Assembly (NCBI RefSeq): GCF_902141855.1
Contig: NZ_CABFVH010000039.1
Location: 1-52,887, forward strand
Reading direction: 5' to 3'
Source: Methylobacterium dankookense
GTDB lineage: Bacteria > Pseudomonadota > Alphaproteobacteria > Rhizobiales > Beijerinckiaceae
Length of the DNA stretch: 52,887 bases
Under the pieces are notes generated by a model. That model was not told the DNA's origin, made no database searches, and was given only the letters and a program-made list of their open reading frames with translations. Position numbers and translations under genes: made by a program. Positions 15,805-28,800 of the stretch are shown piece by piece; the first letter of the stretch is position 1; every line of letters starts with the position of its first letter.

Positions 15805-17129
15805 GGGGGCTCGTCGGCCTTGCGCGGAGCCTGGAGGGGCGCACGGTCGCGGTCCTGCTCCTGGCCGTCCTCGCGGTCCACGGCGGTGCCCTCGCGCTCT
15901 ACCGCCAGTCGGCCGCGGCCGCGGCCGACGAGGCCTTCGCGAGCGAGGTCGCGCGGCAACTCGTCCTGGCGCGCGAGGCGGTCCTGCGCCGGCCGGCAGA
16001 CGCGCGGACCGCCGAGGCGCGCGCCTTGTCGTCCAGCCATTTCGAGATCGGTTGGGCGAGGGACGTGCCCGACGGCCGGGGCACGGACCCGGCCTTGCGA
16101 ACCTTCCGTGACCAGGTCCTCGACCTCGAACCGGTCCTCGGGCAAGGCCTCGCCCTCAGCCAGGATGCTCCCGGCGAGCCGTTCCACCGGCAGGATCTCC
16201 GGGGGGCGCTGCCGCTGCCGGACGGAAGCTTCCTGACCTTCCGGTCGGCCCACTCGCCCGATTCGACCCACCGCATGCCCTGGGCCCTGCTGGCGACGGC
16301 CATGACCATCCTTGTCGGGGCGGCGGCCGTCGTCCTGATGCATCGGATCGCGGGTCCCCTGCGCGCGTTGACCCGCGCCACGATGCGGATCGGCCATGGC
16401 ACGGTCGTTCGGATCCCCGAGATCGGTCCGGACGAGACGCGCGGGATCGGGCGGGCGCTCAACGCCATGCAGGAGCGCATCCACGCCCTCCTCGCCGAGC
16501 GGACCCAGGCGCTGGCCGCCGTCTCCCACGACCTGCGCACGCCCATCGCCCGCCTCCGCCTGCGCCTCGACCGCGTGGAGGACGGGGCGGAGCGACGTGC
16601 CATGGCCTCCGACCTCGACGACATGCAGGCGATGGTGGACGCCACGCTCGCCTACCTGCGCGGCGACGCCGACCCCGAGGCAAGGCAGGTCACGAACGTC
16701 GCGAGCGTGCTGATGGGTCTCGCCGACGCCGCGTCGGATGCCGGTCGCGAGGTCGAGTACGCGGGCCCCGGGCGCGCCCTCGCGACCGTTCGACCCGTGG
16801 CCCTCCGGCGCGTCTTGGAGAACCTCGTCGACAACGCGGTGCGGTACGGCGCGCGGGCCCGCATCGGCCTGGAGGCCGAGGAGACCACGCTGGTGCTGCG
16901 GGTCGACGACGACGGTCCCGGCATCCCGCCGGAGGACATCGCCCGCGCCTTCGAGCCCTTCACCCGGCTCGAAGGCTCGCGCAACCGCAACACCGGCGGG
17001 ACCGGCCTCGGGCTGACCCTCGCCAGGCGCGCCGTCGTGACCGAGGGCGGCACCCTTACCCTCGCGAACCGCCCCGATGGCGGCCTCAGGGCCGAGATCC
17101 GCTTGCCTCGGGCCGGCTCCGCCGGCTGA
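15801..17129 (+). CDS. Sensor histidine kinase
   Basis: A 442-residue membrane kinase paired with the preceding regulator. It has a transmembrane segment at about 15-35, a periplasmic part at about 36-158, a second transmembrane segment at about 160-182, a HAMP region, the dimerisation/phosphoacceptor site VSHDLRTPIARL with H243, and an ATPase domain with N-box LENLVDNAVRYG, DDGPGIP and GGTGLGL. The periplasmic part has several histidines (SSSHFE, PFHRQD, HSPDSTH) that could bind a metal, but no known motif. The order regulator-kinase with ATGA overlap is that of czcRS/cusRS pairs. Confidence 0.92.
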   Translation: MRGLVGLARSLEGRTVAVLLLAVLAVHGGALALYRQSAAAAADEAFASEVARQLVLAREAVLRRPADARTAEARALSSSHFEIGWARDVPDGRGTDPALRTFRDQVLDLEPVLGQGLALSQDAPGEPFHRQDLRGALPLPDGSFLTFRSAHSPDSTHRMPWALLATAMTILVGAAAVVLMHRIAGPLRALTRATMRIGHGTVVRIPEIGPDETRGIGRALNAMQERIHALLAERTQALAAVSHDLRTPIARLRLRLDRVEDGAERRAMASDLDDMQAMVDATLAYLRGDADPEARQVTNVASVLMGLADAASDAGREVEYAGPGRALATVRPVALRRVLENLVDNAVRYGARARIGLEAEETTLVLRVDDDGPGIPPEDIARAFEPFTRLEGSRNRNTGGTGLGLTLARRAVVTEGGTLTLANRPDGGLRAEIRLPRAGSAG

Positions 17130-17224
17130 CACACTTCGTCACGTATGCGGCAATCGGGGGACAAACGACGCGGCTATCTCAACCTCCGAGCGGCCGACGC
17201 CGCAGGGAAACGGGAGATTGACCG

Positions 17225-17479
17225 ATGAAGCGCATTGTGGTCGCCATCCTCGCCGCGGGAACGCTGGCCGGAACCGTCGCGCCGACCCTGGCCATCGACG
17301 GCCATGGCAATGCCGCGAGCCCCGAGCGGGCGGTGCCGAACACCGGCAACGTCTCGGGTGGCCCTGCCCATCGTGACGACCCGCGCGTCCGCGAGGCCCA
17401 GGAGATCCGGCCCGACGGCAAGCCGGTTCACCACGAGAACGATGGCCACGCGCACGGGCACAGCCACGGCAGGAAGTGA
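17225..17479 (+). CDS. Small exported His-rich protein
   Basis: An 84-residue protein with a signal peptide (MKRIVVAILAAGTLAGTVAPTLA, cleavage near residue 23). The mature part is hydrophilic and ends in a histidine cluster (HHENDGHAHGHSHGRK). It lies 95 bp after the kinase gene, with GGGAG before the ATG. It is likely a periplasmic metal-binding or buffering peptide of the two-component regulon. It is not a member of a family I can name. Confidence 0.75.
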   Translation: MKRIVVAILAAGTLAGTVAPTLAIDGHGNAASPERAVPNTGNVSGGPAHRDDPRVREAQEIRPDGKPVHHENDGHAHGHSHGRK

Positions 17480-17606
17480 CGCCTCGGCGGGAGCCGCCGG
17501 GGAAGCGGTATTCTGCCTTTGCTCCTTGCCTTCGCCCCCCTGCGCGCCGTGAAAGGCCCGCTCCGGCGCAAGCCGGGTCGGGCCACAGCGAACCGGTCCG
17601 ACGGCG

Positions 17607-17843
17607 TCAGTCGTCGAAGTCGTGGTGATGATGGTGGTGCGGCCGTCCCTCGTAGAACCGCCGCTCCTCGTACCGCCGCGGGTGGTGGTGCCGAACGACG
17701 ACGTCCTCATGGTCGCCGTGACGGTAAACCTCGACGTGGTCATGCGGCCGCCGGTAGCCGTAGCCGCCCTCGTAGTATTGGGCCGAGGCCGCGGCCGGCG
17801 CGAGGATCAGGGCCGCCGCGAGGCCCGCGAAGATCGTCCTCAT
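17607..17843 (-). CDS. Small exported His/Tyr-rich protein
   Basis: A 78-residue protein starting at ATG 17843 with GGAG 7 nt upstream. The signal peptide MRTIFAGLAAALILAPAAASAQ is followed by a mature part rich in His, Tyr and Arg (YEGGYGYRRPHDHVEVYRHG) and ending in six histidines followed by DFDD. Likely periplasmic metal binding. It is encoded opposite to its neighbours and is one of nine similar small secreted genes in the window. Confidence 0.72.
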   Translation of the reverse strand: MRTIFAGLAAALILAPAAASAQYYEGGYGYRRPHDHVEVYRHGDHEDVVVRHHHPRRYEERRFYEGRPHHHHHHDFDD

Positions 17844-18004
17844 GTGTCGCTCCGAAGGAAACTCCAGGTGGCCGCCACCCTGGGACACCCAGATTGAACG
17901 CGCTCTGAAATCGCCGTTCAGGAAGCGGTAACCTTCAAGGTACCGGAAAACGAGAAGGGCCGCGAACCGGGTTTGCCCGGTTCGCGGCCCTCCCGGCGCA
18001 GGGC

Positions 18005-18244
18005 TTAGTGGCGGTGCTCTTCGACCACGGTGTGCTCGTGGACGTCGTCGTGGTGGTCATGCACGACCGGACGGTCGTGGTGATGCTCCTCGACCACCCC
18101 GTGGGTGTGCTCGACGTCGCGATGATGATGGTCGCCATGGACCGAGACGCCGCCGGGGCCGACGTCCACGTGCTGGGCCATCGCGCTGGCGGGGGCGAGG
18201 GCCAGGGCGGCGGAAGCGGCGAGCGCGGCAATCGTGATCTTCAT
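18005..18244 (-). CDS. Exported His-rich protein, paralogue of 33103-33342
   Basis: A 79-residue protein: signal peptide MKITIAALAASAALALAPASAMA, then AQHVDVGPGGVSVHGDHHH and His/Asp/Val repeats ending VVEEHRH. The segment AQHVDVGPGGVSVHG and the ending are shared with the gene at 33103-33342, so the two are duplicates. Such proteins probably bind Zn, Cu, Ni or Co in the periplasm (inference from composition). AGGAG precedes the start at 18244. Confidence 0.78.
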   Translation of the reverse strand: MKITIAALAASAALALAPASAMAQHVDVGPGGVSVHGDHHHRDVEHTHGVVEEHHHDRPVVHDHHDDVHEHTVVEEHRH

Positions 18245-18549
18245 CCGAGGTCTCCTGGTTTCGAGGTTGGGCGGAGAATGCGCGGCCCAAAAGAACCGTT
18301 CCGGGATTTTTTCTGCTCCGTATCCGTGCTGGGTCCGGCAGCACCGGCGCGCGGACCAGCTTGGCCCGCCACCGCGCGGTGTGACCGACCTGGCCCTTGC
18401 GCCGTGGGATCTACTTCCCGGTCTTGGCCGTTTCAGTGTCGGAGCGGATGATGACCTCCCAGGACTTGGGGTAGTCTCGTTCAGACCATGTTCAACGGGC
18501 CGGAGCGATGGCTTGTGTCATCCGGAGGGAATCGCACATAAGGCGGGAG
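18245..18549. other. Intergenic stretch before the czc genes
   Basis: About 305 bp between the divergent His-rich gene and the small Cys/His protein. It should hold the promoters of both. I find no clear sigma-70 boxes and no long dyad; GTCT and AGAC flank a short loop near 18474-18486. Nothing else stands out. Confidence 0.4.
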
Positions 18550-18921
18550 ATGGGTTCCAGGCACGGGCATAGCCGCCGACGGGCGGCACGGGGATGGTGG
18601 GCGGTCGCCGCCCGCCTGCTCGCGCTCGTCCTCGCCCTGTCCCTGGTCGCGCCCGTCGCCGGCTACGCGGACGACCTCGCGTTCCACGAAAGCCACGGTC
18701 ACGCGGCGGAGCTGACGGTGGTGGACGCCGCGCCGGCTCCCGGCACCGGCGACCCCGGCCTGGCCTGCCACATCCACTGCGGCTGCCACCAGGTCGCCCC
18801 GACGGCGGCGAGCGGCCCCGTCATGCCCTGCCTCGAAGCCGCACCGCCGGTCTACGCCCGGTTGAGCGAGATGGCCTCCTCCATCGCCCCCGACCGACTG
18901 CCCAGGCCCCCTCGCGCGTGA
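18550..18921 (+). CDS. Exported CHxHCGCH protein preceding CzcBA
   Basis: A 123-residue protein (ATG 18550; an ATG at 18508 is also possible). A basic N-terminus and a hydrophobic stretch (WWAVAARLLALVLALSLVAPVAGYA) form a signal peptide or anchor. The core carries HESHGHAAE and the metal-like cluster CHIHCGCHQ; the end is IAPDRLPRPPRA. The protein encoded at 30870-31256 has the same plan (CGLNCCCHV and LAPETLPEPPRSFA), so both belong to one small family, each upstream of an RND metal pump. A periplasmic metal-binding role is inferred. Confidence 0.7.
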   Translation: MGSRHGHSRRRAARGWWAVAARLLALVLALSLVAPVAGYADDLAFHESHGHAAELTVVDAAPAPGTGDPGLACHIHCGCHQVAPTAASGPVMPCLEAAPPVYARLSEMASSIAPDRLPRPPRA

Positions 18922-19048
18922 GGTGACGGCGCCGTCGCGGCGCATGTCCCAGCCCTGCGCCCGCCGCGGCGCCGGGTCCCTCACGTGAACAACGGGTCCG
19001 ACCGCGAGCGCGCTCCGCGCCGAGCGGAAGCCCGTCCGAGCAGGTCCC

Positions 19049-20416
19049 ATGCGTATCCTCCTCTCCGCGGTCCTCCTGGCCACCGGCATCGCCACCGCCG
19101 CCGCCGCCCCCGCCGTCACCGACTTCGTTCGGGGTACCCTCGCCGCCGCGGGCGTGCCCCCGACCCTGTTCGCGTTCGCCGCCGCGCCCGCAAAGGCCCC
19201 CGAGGGGGCGCACTCGGAGGGCGACGGCCACGGCCACGACAAGGCGCCGAACAAGGCCGAGCCTAGCAACGAGTCCGCCGGTCACGCCCATGGCGGACAC
19301 GAGCACAAGGAGGGGGAGGAACACGCCGAGGAAGGCGTGATCAGGATGCGGCCGGAGCAGGTCGCGGGGCAGGACATCGAGGTCGCCAAGGTCGAGGGCG
19401 GGACGCTCGCCCGACACATCCTCGTGCCCGGCACCATCACGCCCGATACCGACCGGATCGCCCGGGTACCGGCGAAGGTCGTCGGCACGGTGGCCGAGAT
19501 GCGCAAGCGCCTCGGAGACCTCGTGAAGAAGGACGAGGTCGTGGCCGTGCTCGACAGCCGCGAGGTCGCCGACGCCAAGAGCGAGTACCTCACCGCGGTG
19601 GTCCGGGCGGAGCTGGAGAAGACGAACTTCGACCGGCAGCAGGCGCTCTGGGACAAGCGGGTCTCGGCCGAGTCGGCCTACCTGAACGCCAAGGCCGTCT
19701 ACACCGAGGCGGCCCTGCGGCAGGACCTCGCCCGCCAGAAGCTCTCGGCCCTCGGCCTCAACGCCGCCGAGGTCGCCAAACTCGCCAAGCAGGACGAGGC
19801 GACGCCGAACGCCTCCACCCTGCGCCAGTACGAGCTGCGCTCGCCGCTCGCCGGTCGCGTCGTCGAGCGCAAGGTCGACGTCGGCACCGCCGTCGGCAAG
19901 GAGGGCGACCCCTCCGACGTCTACACCGTCGCCGACCTCTCGACCGTGTGGATCGAGCTCTCGGTGCCGACCGTCGAGCTCGCGAGGGTGCGGGAAGGCG
20001 CCCGGGTCGTGGTCACCCCGAGCCAGGAGGGCGGCGACCGCCGGGCCGAAGGCAAGGTCGTCTTCGTCAGCCCGCTCCTGAACCAGGAGACCCGTTCGGC
20101 CCGTGTCATCGTCGCCCTGCCGAACCAGGACATGGCCTGGCGCCCCGGGACCTTCGTCACCGCCGAGGTCGAGATCGCGCAGGACAAGGTCGGGGTGCGC
20201 ATCCCGAAATCGGCCCTGCAGACGGTCGAGGGCAAGCGCGCCGTCTTCGTGCGCACCGAGGCGGGCTTCGAGAAGCGCGAGGTCGAGCTCGGTCGCTCGG
20301 ACGACGATTCCTACGAGGTCACCGCCGGCCTGAAGCCCGGCGAGGAGATCGCGGTCGCCAACTCCTTCCTCCTCAAGGCTGAGCTCGGCAAGGGCGAAGC
20401 CGATCACGACCACTGA
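19049..20416 (+). CDS. czcB: CzcB-like RND periplasmic adaptor
   Basis: A 455-residue membrane-fusion protein of a heavy-metal RND pump. It has a signal peptide (about 1-20), then a His-rich segment (residues 54-93, EGDGHGHDK, HAHGGHEHKEGEEH), then the adaptor core: lipoyl/beta-barrel half ARHILVPGTITPD, a coiled coil of about 175-255 with YLTAVVRAELEKTNFDRQ, then LRSPLAGRVVERKVDVG and a C-terminal TAGLKPGEEIAVANSFLLKAEL. The His-rich leader is typical of Zn/Co/Cd adaptors and probably captures periplasmic metal. It is followed 11 bp later by czcA. Confidence 0.93.
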   Translation: MRILLSAVLLATGIATAAAAPAVTDFVRGTLAAAGVPPTLFAFAAAPAKAPEGAHSEGDGHGHDKAPNKAEPSNESAGHAHGGHEHKEGEEHAEEGVIRMRPEQVAGQDIEVAKVEGGTLARHILVPGTITPDTDRIARVPAKVVGTVAEMRKRLGDLVKKDEVVAVLDSREVADAKSEYLTAVVRAELEKTNFDRQQALWDKRVSAESAYLNAKAVYTEAALRQDLARQKLSALGLNAAEVAKLAKQDEATPNASTLRQYELRSPLAGRVVERKVDVGTAVGKEGDPSDVYTVADLSTVWIELSVPTVELARVREGARVVVTPSQEGGDRRAEGKVVFVSPLLNQETRSARVIVALPNQDMAWRPGTFVTAEVEIAQDKVGVRIPKSALQTVEGKRAVFVRTEAGFEKREVELGRSDDDSYEVTAGLKPGEEIAVANSFLLKAELGKGEADHDH

Positions 20417-20427
20417 GGGGAACGGAC

Positions 20428-23685
<3,258 letters not shown>

Positions 23686-23690
23686 CGCCG

Positions 23691-24224
23691 ATGCCGCGAA
23701 GTGTCCCGGCGTCGCTGCTCTGGCTCGGCCTCCTGTCCGCGACGTCGGCGCAGGAGGCTCCTTTCGGCCTCGCCTGGGGGCCGGTCGCCGAGGTGCCGCG
23801 CCCGCTCAAGGCCGACCGCGAGGCGAACCTGACCGCCCTGTTCTTTCCCCGCGGCTGGGGGCCGGCCCAGGGGCCCGGAACGGCCGAGGTGATCCTGGTC
23901 GTCTGCCGCGAGCAAGGTTTGCAGCAGGTGATCTGGGTGGGCCTGCCCCTGTCCGGGGAGGCGCTCGCGAAGGCGCGCCGGGCCATCCGGGACGAAGGGG
24001 TCCGGCGCTACGGCGAGCCTGAACCGGGCCCCGCGAACGATTCCGAGGCCTGGCCCGGCGGCCGGGCCCTCCTGGCGAGCCGCGAAGCCGCGGAAGGGAG
24101 GCGCCAGCTGGTGATGACCGCCTTCGGCCCCGGCTACGCCGCCTGCTCCGAGGCGCACCGCGCCGAGACCGGGCATCCGGCCGGCGGGCACGTCGCCGAC
24201 CTGATCGGCACCGGCGGCCCCTGA
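23691..24224 (+). CDS. Hypothetical exported protein between czcA and the CDF gene
   Basis: A 177-residue protein starting 6 nt after the czcA stop, so probably co-translated. The N-terminus MPRSVPASLLWLGLLSATSAQ is a signal peptide. The mature part (FGLAWGPVAEVPRPLKADREANLTALFF and later VIWVGLPLSGEALAKARRAI) is a small mixed alpha/beta domain with two cysteines. I recognise no family. Position suggests an accessory of the czc operon. Confidence 0.7.
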   Translation: MPRSVPASLLWLGLLSATSAQEAPFGLAWGPVAEVPRPLKADREANLTALFFPRGWGPAQGPGTAEVILVVCREQGLQQVIWVGLPLSGEALAKARRAIRDEGVRRYGEPEPGPANDSEAWPGGRALLASREAAEGRRQLVMTAFGPGYAACSEAHRAETGHPAGGHVADLIGTGGP

Positions 24225-24267
24225 GGCCGCCCGTCCGTCCGAACCTCACGCCACACGGGAAGCAACC

Positions 24268-25185
24268 ATGGGACACGGACACTCGCACGGGGGCGGCATC
24301 CCCTCGGGCTCGGCGGCAGCCCGGAACAAGACCCGCCTGGCGGGGGCGCTCGCGCTGACGTTGGCCTACATGCTGGCTGAGGTGGTGGGCGGCCTGCTCA
24401 CCGGCAGCCTCGCGCTGCTGGCCGACGCCGCGCACATGGTCACCGACGCCGGCGGCCTCGCCCTCTCGCTCCTCGCCATCCACTACGCGGCCAAGGCGCC
24501 GACGCCCGGCAAGAGCTTCGGCTACATGCGCTTCGAGATCCTGGCGGCGCTCGCCAACGCGGTCGTGCTGCTCGGCGTGACCGCCTACATCCTCTATGAG
24601 GCCTACCGCCGCTTCGTCGAGCCCAACGAGATCCTCGGCTGGCCGATGATGCTGGTCGCGCTCGTCGGCCTCGGGGTGAACCTCGCCAGCATGCGGATGC
24701 TCGCCGGCGGCTCGTCCGAGAGCCTGAACGTGAAGGGCGCCTACTTCGAGGTGTTCTCGGACATGCTGGGCTCGCTCGGCGTCATCGCGGCCGCCCTCGT
24801 CGTGATGGCGACCGGCTGGCGCTGGGTCGACCCGCTGGTCGGCGCCGGCATCGGCCTGTTCATCGTGCCACGCACCTGGCGCCTGCTCGGCGAGGCGCTC
24901 CATGTCCTGCTGGAAGGCACGCCCCCGGACGTCGACCTCGGAGGGTTGAAGGCCGAGATCGAGGCGATGCCGGGCGTGCGCCGGGCCTACGACCTGCATG
25001 CCTGGACGCTGACCTCGGGCTTCGACGCGATGAGCGGCCACGTGGTCGTGGACGACGTCGCCGCCGGCCCCGGCGTGATCCGGGCGATCCGCGCGCTACT
25101 GAAGGAACGGCACGGCATCGAGCACGTCACCGTCCAGGTCGAGGACGAGGCGCTGGCGGCCGAGGCCGCCCACCTTCCGGTCTGA
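24268..25185 (+). CDS. czcD: CDF-family Zn2+/Co2+/Cd2+ exporter (CzcD-like)
   Basis: A 305-residue cation diffusion facilitator. It has an N-terminal His-rich MGHGHSHGGG, six membrane helices, the transport site LADAAHMVTDAG in TM2 (HxxxD) and FEVFSDMLGS in TM5 (ExxxD, the CzcD-type form), and a C-terminal cytosolic domain (about 210-300) with YDLHAWTLTSG and HIEHVTVQVE-type strands. It exchanges cytosolic Zn2+, Co2+ or Cd2+ for protons and delivers them to the periplasm, where CzcA acts. It follows the previous gene by 43 bp, with GGAAG before ATG 24268. Confidence 0.94.
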   Translation: MGHGHSHGGGIPSGSAAARNKTRLAGALALTLAYMLAEVVGGLLTGSLALLADAAHMVTDAGGLALSLLAIHYAAKAPTPGKSFGYMRFEILAALANAVVLLGVTAYILYEAYRRFVEPNEILGWPMMLVALVGLGVNLASMRMLAGGSSESLNVKGAYFEVFSDMLGSLGVIAAALVVMATGWRWVDPLVGAGIGLFIVPRTWRLLGEALHVLLEGTPPDVDLGGLKAEIEAMPGVRRAYDLHAWTLTSGFDAMSGHVVVDDVAAGPGVIRAIRALLKERHGIEHVTVQVEDEALAAEAAHLPV

Positions 25186-25197
25186 AGGGGCGCAACC

Positions 25198-25368
25198 GTG
25201 GCAGGCAAGAAGCTGGCGCGCCAGACGGAGCAGTGGGGCAGCAATCCGCGCGGCAGGCGGCGGGCCCGACCCCATGTCAGGCGCGCGGCGGGCCGCGACC
25301 TCCTGAAGGCGGCGGTGCTGGTCCTCTCGGTGATCGGGCTGCTGGTGCTCCTGGGCCGGTTCGCCTGA
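25198..25368 (+). CDS. Small basic single-span membrane protein
   Basis: A 56-residue frame starting with GTG 25198, 12 nt after the czcD stop, with AAGGGG 8 nt before it. The first 33 residues are very basic (MAGKKLARQTEQWGSNPRG, RRRARPHVRRA), and the last 20 form one membrane helix (LLKAAVLVLSVIGLLVLLGR). The layout predicts a cytosolic N-terminus by the positive-inside rule. It is too short for most gene finders. Function unknown; it could be an accessory subunit of the CDF or RND complex. Support comes from ribosome site, coupling and clean hydropathy. Confidence 0.55.
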   Translation: MAGKKLARQTEQWGSNPRGRRRARPHVRRAAGRDLLKAAVLVLSVIGLLVLLGRFA

Positions 25369-25430
25369 GAGGGGCGGCGGGCCTGGGTCCGCCGCCCGGC
25401 AACGCCCGTCACCCGCCCGGCTCGCCAGCC

Positions 25431-25796
25431 CTACGGCTTCTCGAAACGCGCCTGGACGTTGTGCCCGTGCACCTTCGCGGAGAGCACGACCTTCGCCCCC
25501 GCCGGCAACGGGGCCTTGAGGTCGGCCACGAGCTTGTTCGGCGACGCCGGCTTCAAGGTCAGGGTCTCCGTCTTGCCCCCCGCCTGGACGAAGGCCTTGG
25601 CCGAGAGGCCGGCCGTGTCGGCCGGCTTGCCGTCCTCGCCGGTCACGAAGAACGTGACGCCCGTATCGGTCGCGACGAACTCGATGGGATGGCCGTCGGC
25701 GACCGTCGTCTGGCCGCCGTTCGGGCCCGCGGCGAGGCAGGGCGACGACAGGGCCAGGGCGATGGCGAGGACGGCGGGGCGGAGGGGGGAGCGCAT
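25431..25796 (-). CDS. Small periplasmic protein of the second RND operon
   Basis: A 121-residue protein starting at ATG 25796 with AAAGGA about 10 nt upstream. The signal peptide MRSPLRPAVLAIALALSSPCLA is followed by AGPNGGQTTVADGHPIEFV and a beta-rich mature domain ending HGHNVQARFEKP. The phrase GPNGG-DGHPIEFV recalls small proteins encoded with CusA/CzcA-like pumps; a metal-carrier role like CusF is possible, but the CusF Met/His/Trp site is not visible. It lies 32 bp after the RND pump gene on the same strand and is the third gene of that operon. Confidence 0.78.
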   Translation of the reverse strand: MRSPLRPAVLAIALALSSPCLAAGPNGGQTTVADGHPIEFVATDTGVTFFVTGEDGKPADTAGLSAKAFVQAGGKTETLTLKPASPNKLVADLKAPLPAGAKVVLSAKVHGHNVQARFEKP

Positions 25797-25828
25797 GGCG
25801 GTATCCTTTCTCAGGGGCATGGGGACGT

Positions 25829-28800
25829 TCAGAACGCCTCGACGGGCGCGCTTCGCGGGGCTTCGGGAGAAGCCTCGGGACCGTGACGGGCGTCGTCCCG
25901 CAACCGCTCCAGGGGCTTGCGCCCGAAGGTCAGGAACAGGACCGGGGTCAGCACCGTGTCGAGGAGCGTGGCGCTGATCAGGCCGCCGAAGATCGTCACC
26001 GCGACAGGGTGCAGGATCTCCTTGCCGGGCGCGTCGGCCCCGATCAGCAGCGGCACCAGGGCGACCCCGGCCGAGAGCGCCGTCATCAGCACCGGCGCGA
26101 GCCGCTCCAGGCTGCCGCGGATGACGAGGTCCCGGCCGAAGGGCATGCCTTCGTGGATCGCCAGGTTCAGGTAGTGGCTGATCTTGAGGATGCCGTTGCG
26201 GGTGGCGATGCCGGTCAGCGTGATGAAGCCGATCATCGAGGCCACCGAGAGCGGCTGGCCGGCAAGCCAGAGGGCCGCCACCGAGCCGATCAGCGCGAGC
26301 GGGATGCTCCCGAGGATGATCAGCGTGAGGACGACCGAGCGGTAGCGGCTGTAGAGCAGCGCGAAGACGAGCGCGAGCGAGAGAAGCGAGAGGAGCCCGA
26401 TGGTGCGGCTCGCCTCCGCCTGGGCCTGGAACGAGCCTTCCAGGCTGGTGGTGTAGCCGTTGGGCAGGCTCGCCGCGGCGACCTTCTCCTGGATGGCCCC
26501 GACGATCTTGCCCATGTCGGAGCCGGCCTGCGTGTTGGCCTGCACGACGATGCGGCGGCGGGCATTCTCGCGCAGGATCTGGTTCGGCCCGTCGGTCTCG
26601 CGGATGTCGGCGATCTGGCGCGCCGGCACCCAGCCGGACGGCGTCTCGACCAGCATGTCTCCGAGCCGCTGGGTGGTGCGCATGGCGTCGGACAGGCGCA
26701 TCACCACGTCGAAGCGGCGGTAGCCATCGACCACGCGCGAGACCACCTGGCCGTTCGAGAGCCGGCTGAGCTGCTCCACGAGGGCGGCCGGCTGCACGCC
26801 GTAGAGGGCGGCCCGGGCGTAGTCGACGCGGATCTCCAGCTGGGGGATCAGCACCTGCTTCTCGACCTGCAGGTCGGCGAGGCCGGGGATCTCGGCCATG
26901 CGCCCGCGCAGGTCCTCGGCGAGGGCTCGAAGGGTGTCGAGGTCCTCGCCGAAGATCTTCAGCGCGATCTCGGCGCGCACGCCGGAGAGCATGTGGTCGA
27001 GCCGGTGCGAGATCGGCTGGCCGACGTTCACGTTGACCGGCAGGACCGCGAGGCGCCCGCGGATGTCGGCGACGAGCTCGGGCTTGGGCCGGGCGCCGGG
27101 CTTCAGGTCGATCTCCAGGTCGGACGAGTGCACGCCCTCCGCGTGCTCGTCGAGCTCCGCCCGGCCTGTGCGGCGCCCGATGGACTTCACGTCCGGCATC
27201 TCCAAGAGCAGTCGTTCCGCGACGAGCCCGACCCGGGTGCTCTCGGCGAGCGAGATGCCGGGGTTGAAGGTCATGTTGACCGTGAACGAGCCCTCGTTGA
27301 ACGGCGGCAGGAAGGTGCGCGGCAGGAAGGCCGCCGCGAGCCCCGCCGCCGCCACCGCCAACCCGGCGACCAGCATGACCGGTCGGGCACGCCCGAGTAC
27401 GCCCCTCAGCAATGCGGCGTTGCCCCGCTTCAGCAGCTTCAGGAAGCGGCTGTCGTGCTCCTCCAGCCGCTTGAGGCCCGGCAGGAGGTAGTAGGCCAGC
27501 ACCGGCGTCAGAGTGATGGAGACGAGCAGGCTCGCCAGGATCGAGACGATGTAGGCTTGCCCGAGCGGCGCGAAGAGCCGGCCCTCGATGCCCGACAGGG
27601 CGAAGAGCGGCACGAAGACCAGCACGATCACCATCGTGGCGTAGACGATGCCGGAGCGCACCTCGTTCGAGGCCGCGACCACCACGGCGAAGACGCTCCG
27701 CGGATTGCCGGCCCGCCGGTTCTCGCCGAGCCTGCGGAAGATGTTCTCCACGTCGACCACCGCGTCGTCCACGAGCTCGCCGATGGCGATGGCGAGCCCG
27801 CCCAGCGTCATGGTGTTGATGGACAGGCCGGCGAGGTGGAACACGATCGCGGTGGCCAGGATCGAGACCGGGATCGCGGTGAGCGAGATCGCGGTGGTGC
27901 GAGCGTTCAGCAGGAAGGCGAACAGGACGACGGCGACCACGACGACCGCCTCCATCAGCACGGTCTCGACGTTGCGGATCGAGGTCTCGATGAAGTTCGC
28001 CTGCCGGAAGATCAGCTGGTCCGCGCGAACGCCCTTGAAGGCGCAGGCTTCCCCGGCGGGCTCGGCCATGGACGGGCCTGCCCCGCCCTTACCCGCGCCG
28101 CAGGCGTTCAGGCTCGCGGTGATGTCCTTGAGGGCCGCCTCGACCTCGCGGGTGAGGCGCACCGTATCGACGCCGGGCTGCTTCTCCACCGAGACGACGA
28201 CGGCCGGCGCGCCCATGTAGCCGGCATCGCCCCGCTTCACCCGGGCCGCGAAGGAGACCTCGGCGACTTGGCGCAGGTAGACCGGTCGGTTGTTGACCGT
28301 GGCGACGACCATGTTGCGCAGGTCGTCCAGGTTCATGGTCCGGCCGAGGTTCCGGATCAGGTACTCGCGGGCGTACTGGTCCGTGAATCCGCCGCCCGTG
28401 TTCGTGCCGAACTGGGCGAGGGCCGTCTCCAATTGCCCGTGGGTGATGCCGAGCGCCCGCAGCGCCGTGGGTTGGGGGGCCACGCGGAACTGGCGCACCT
28501 CGCCGCCCATCGGGATGACCTGCGCGACGCCCGGGATCGAGAGCAGGCGGGGCCGGATGGTGAAGTCGGCGAGTTCCCGCAGCTGCATCGGCGAGACCGT
28601 GCCGCCGCTCAGCGCCACCATGACGATCTGGCCCATGATCGAGGAGACCGGACCCATCATCGGGTTGACGGTGGGGGGAAGTTGCGGCCGTACCATCGCG
28701 AGCCGCTCGGACACCTGCTGGCGGTTGCGGTAGATGTCGGTGCCCCAATCGAACTCGACGTAGATCACCGACAGGCCGACACCCGAGACCGAGCGGACGC

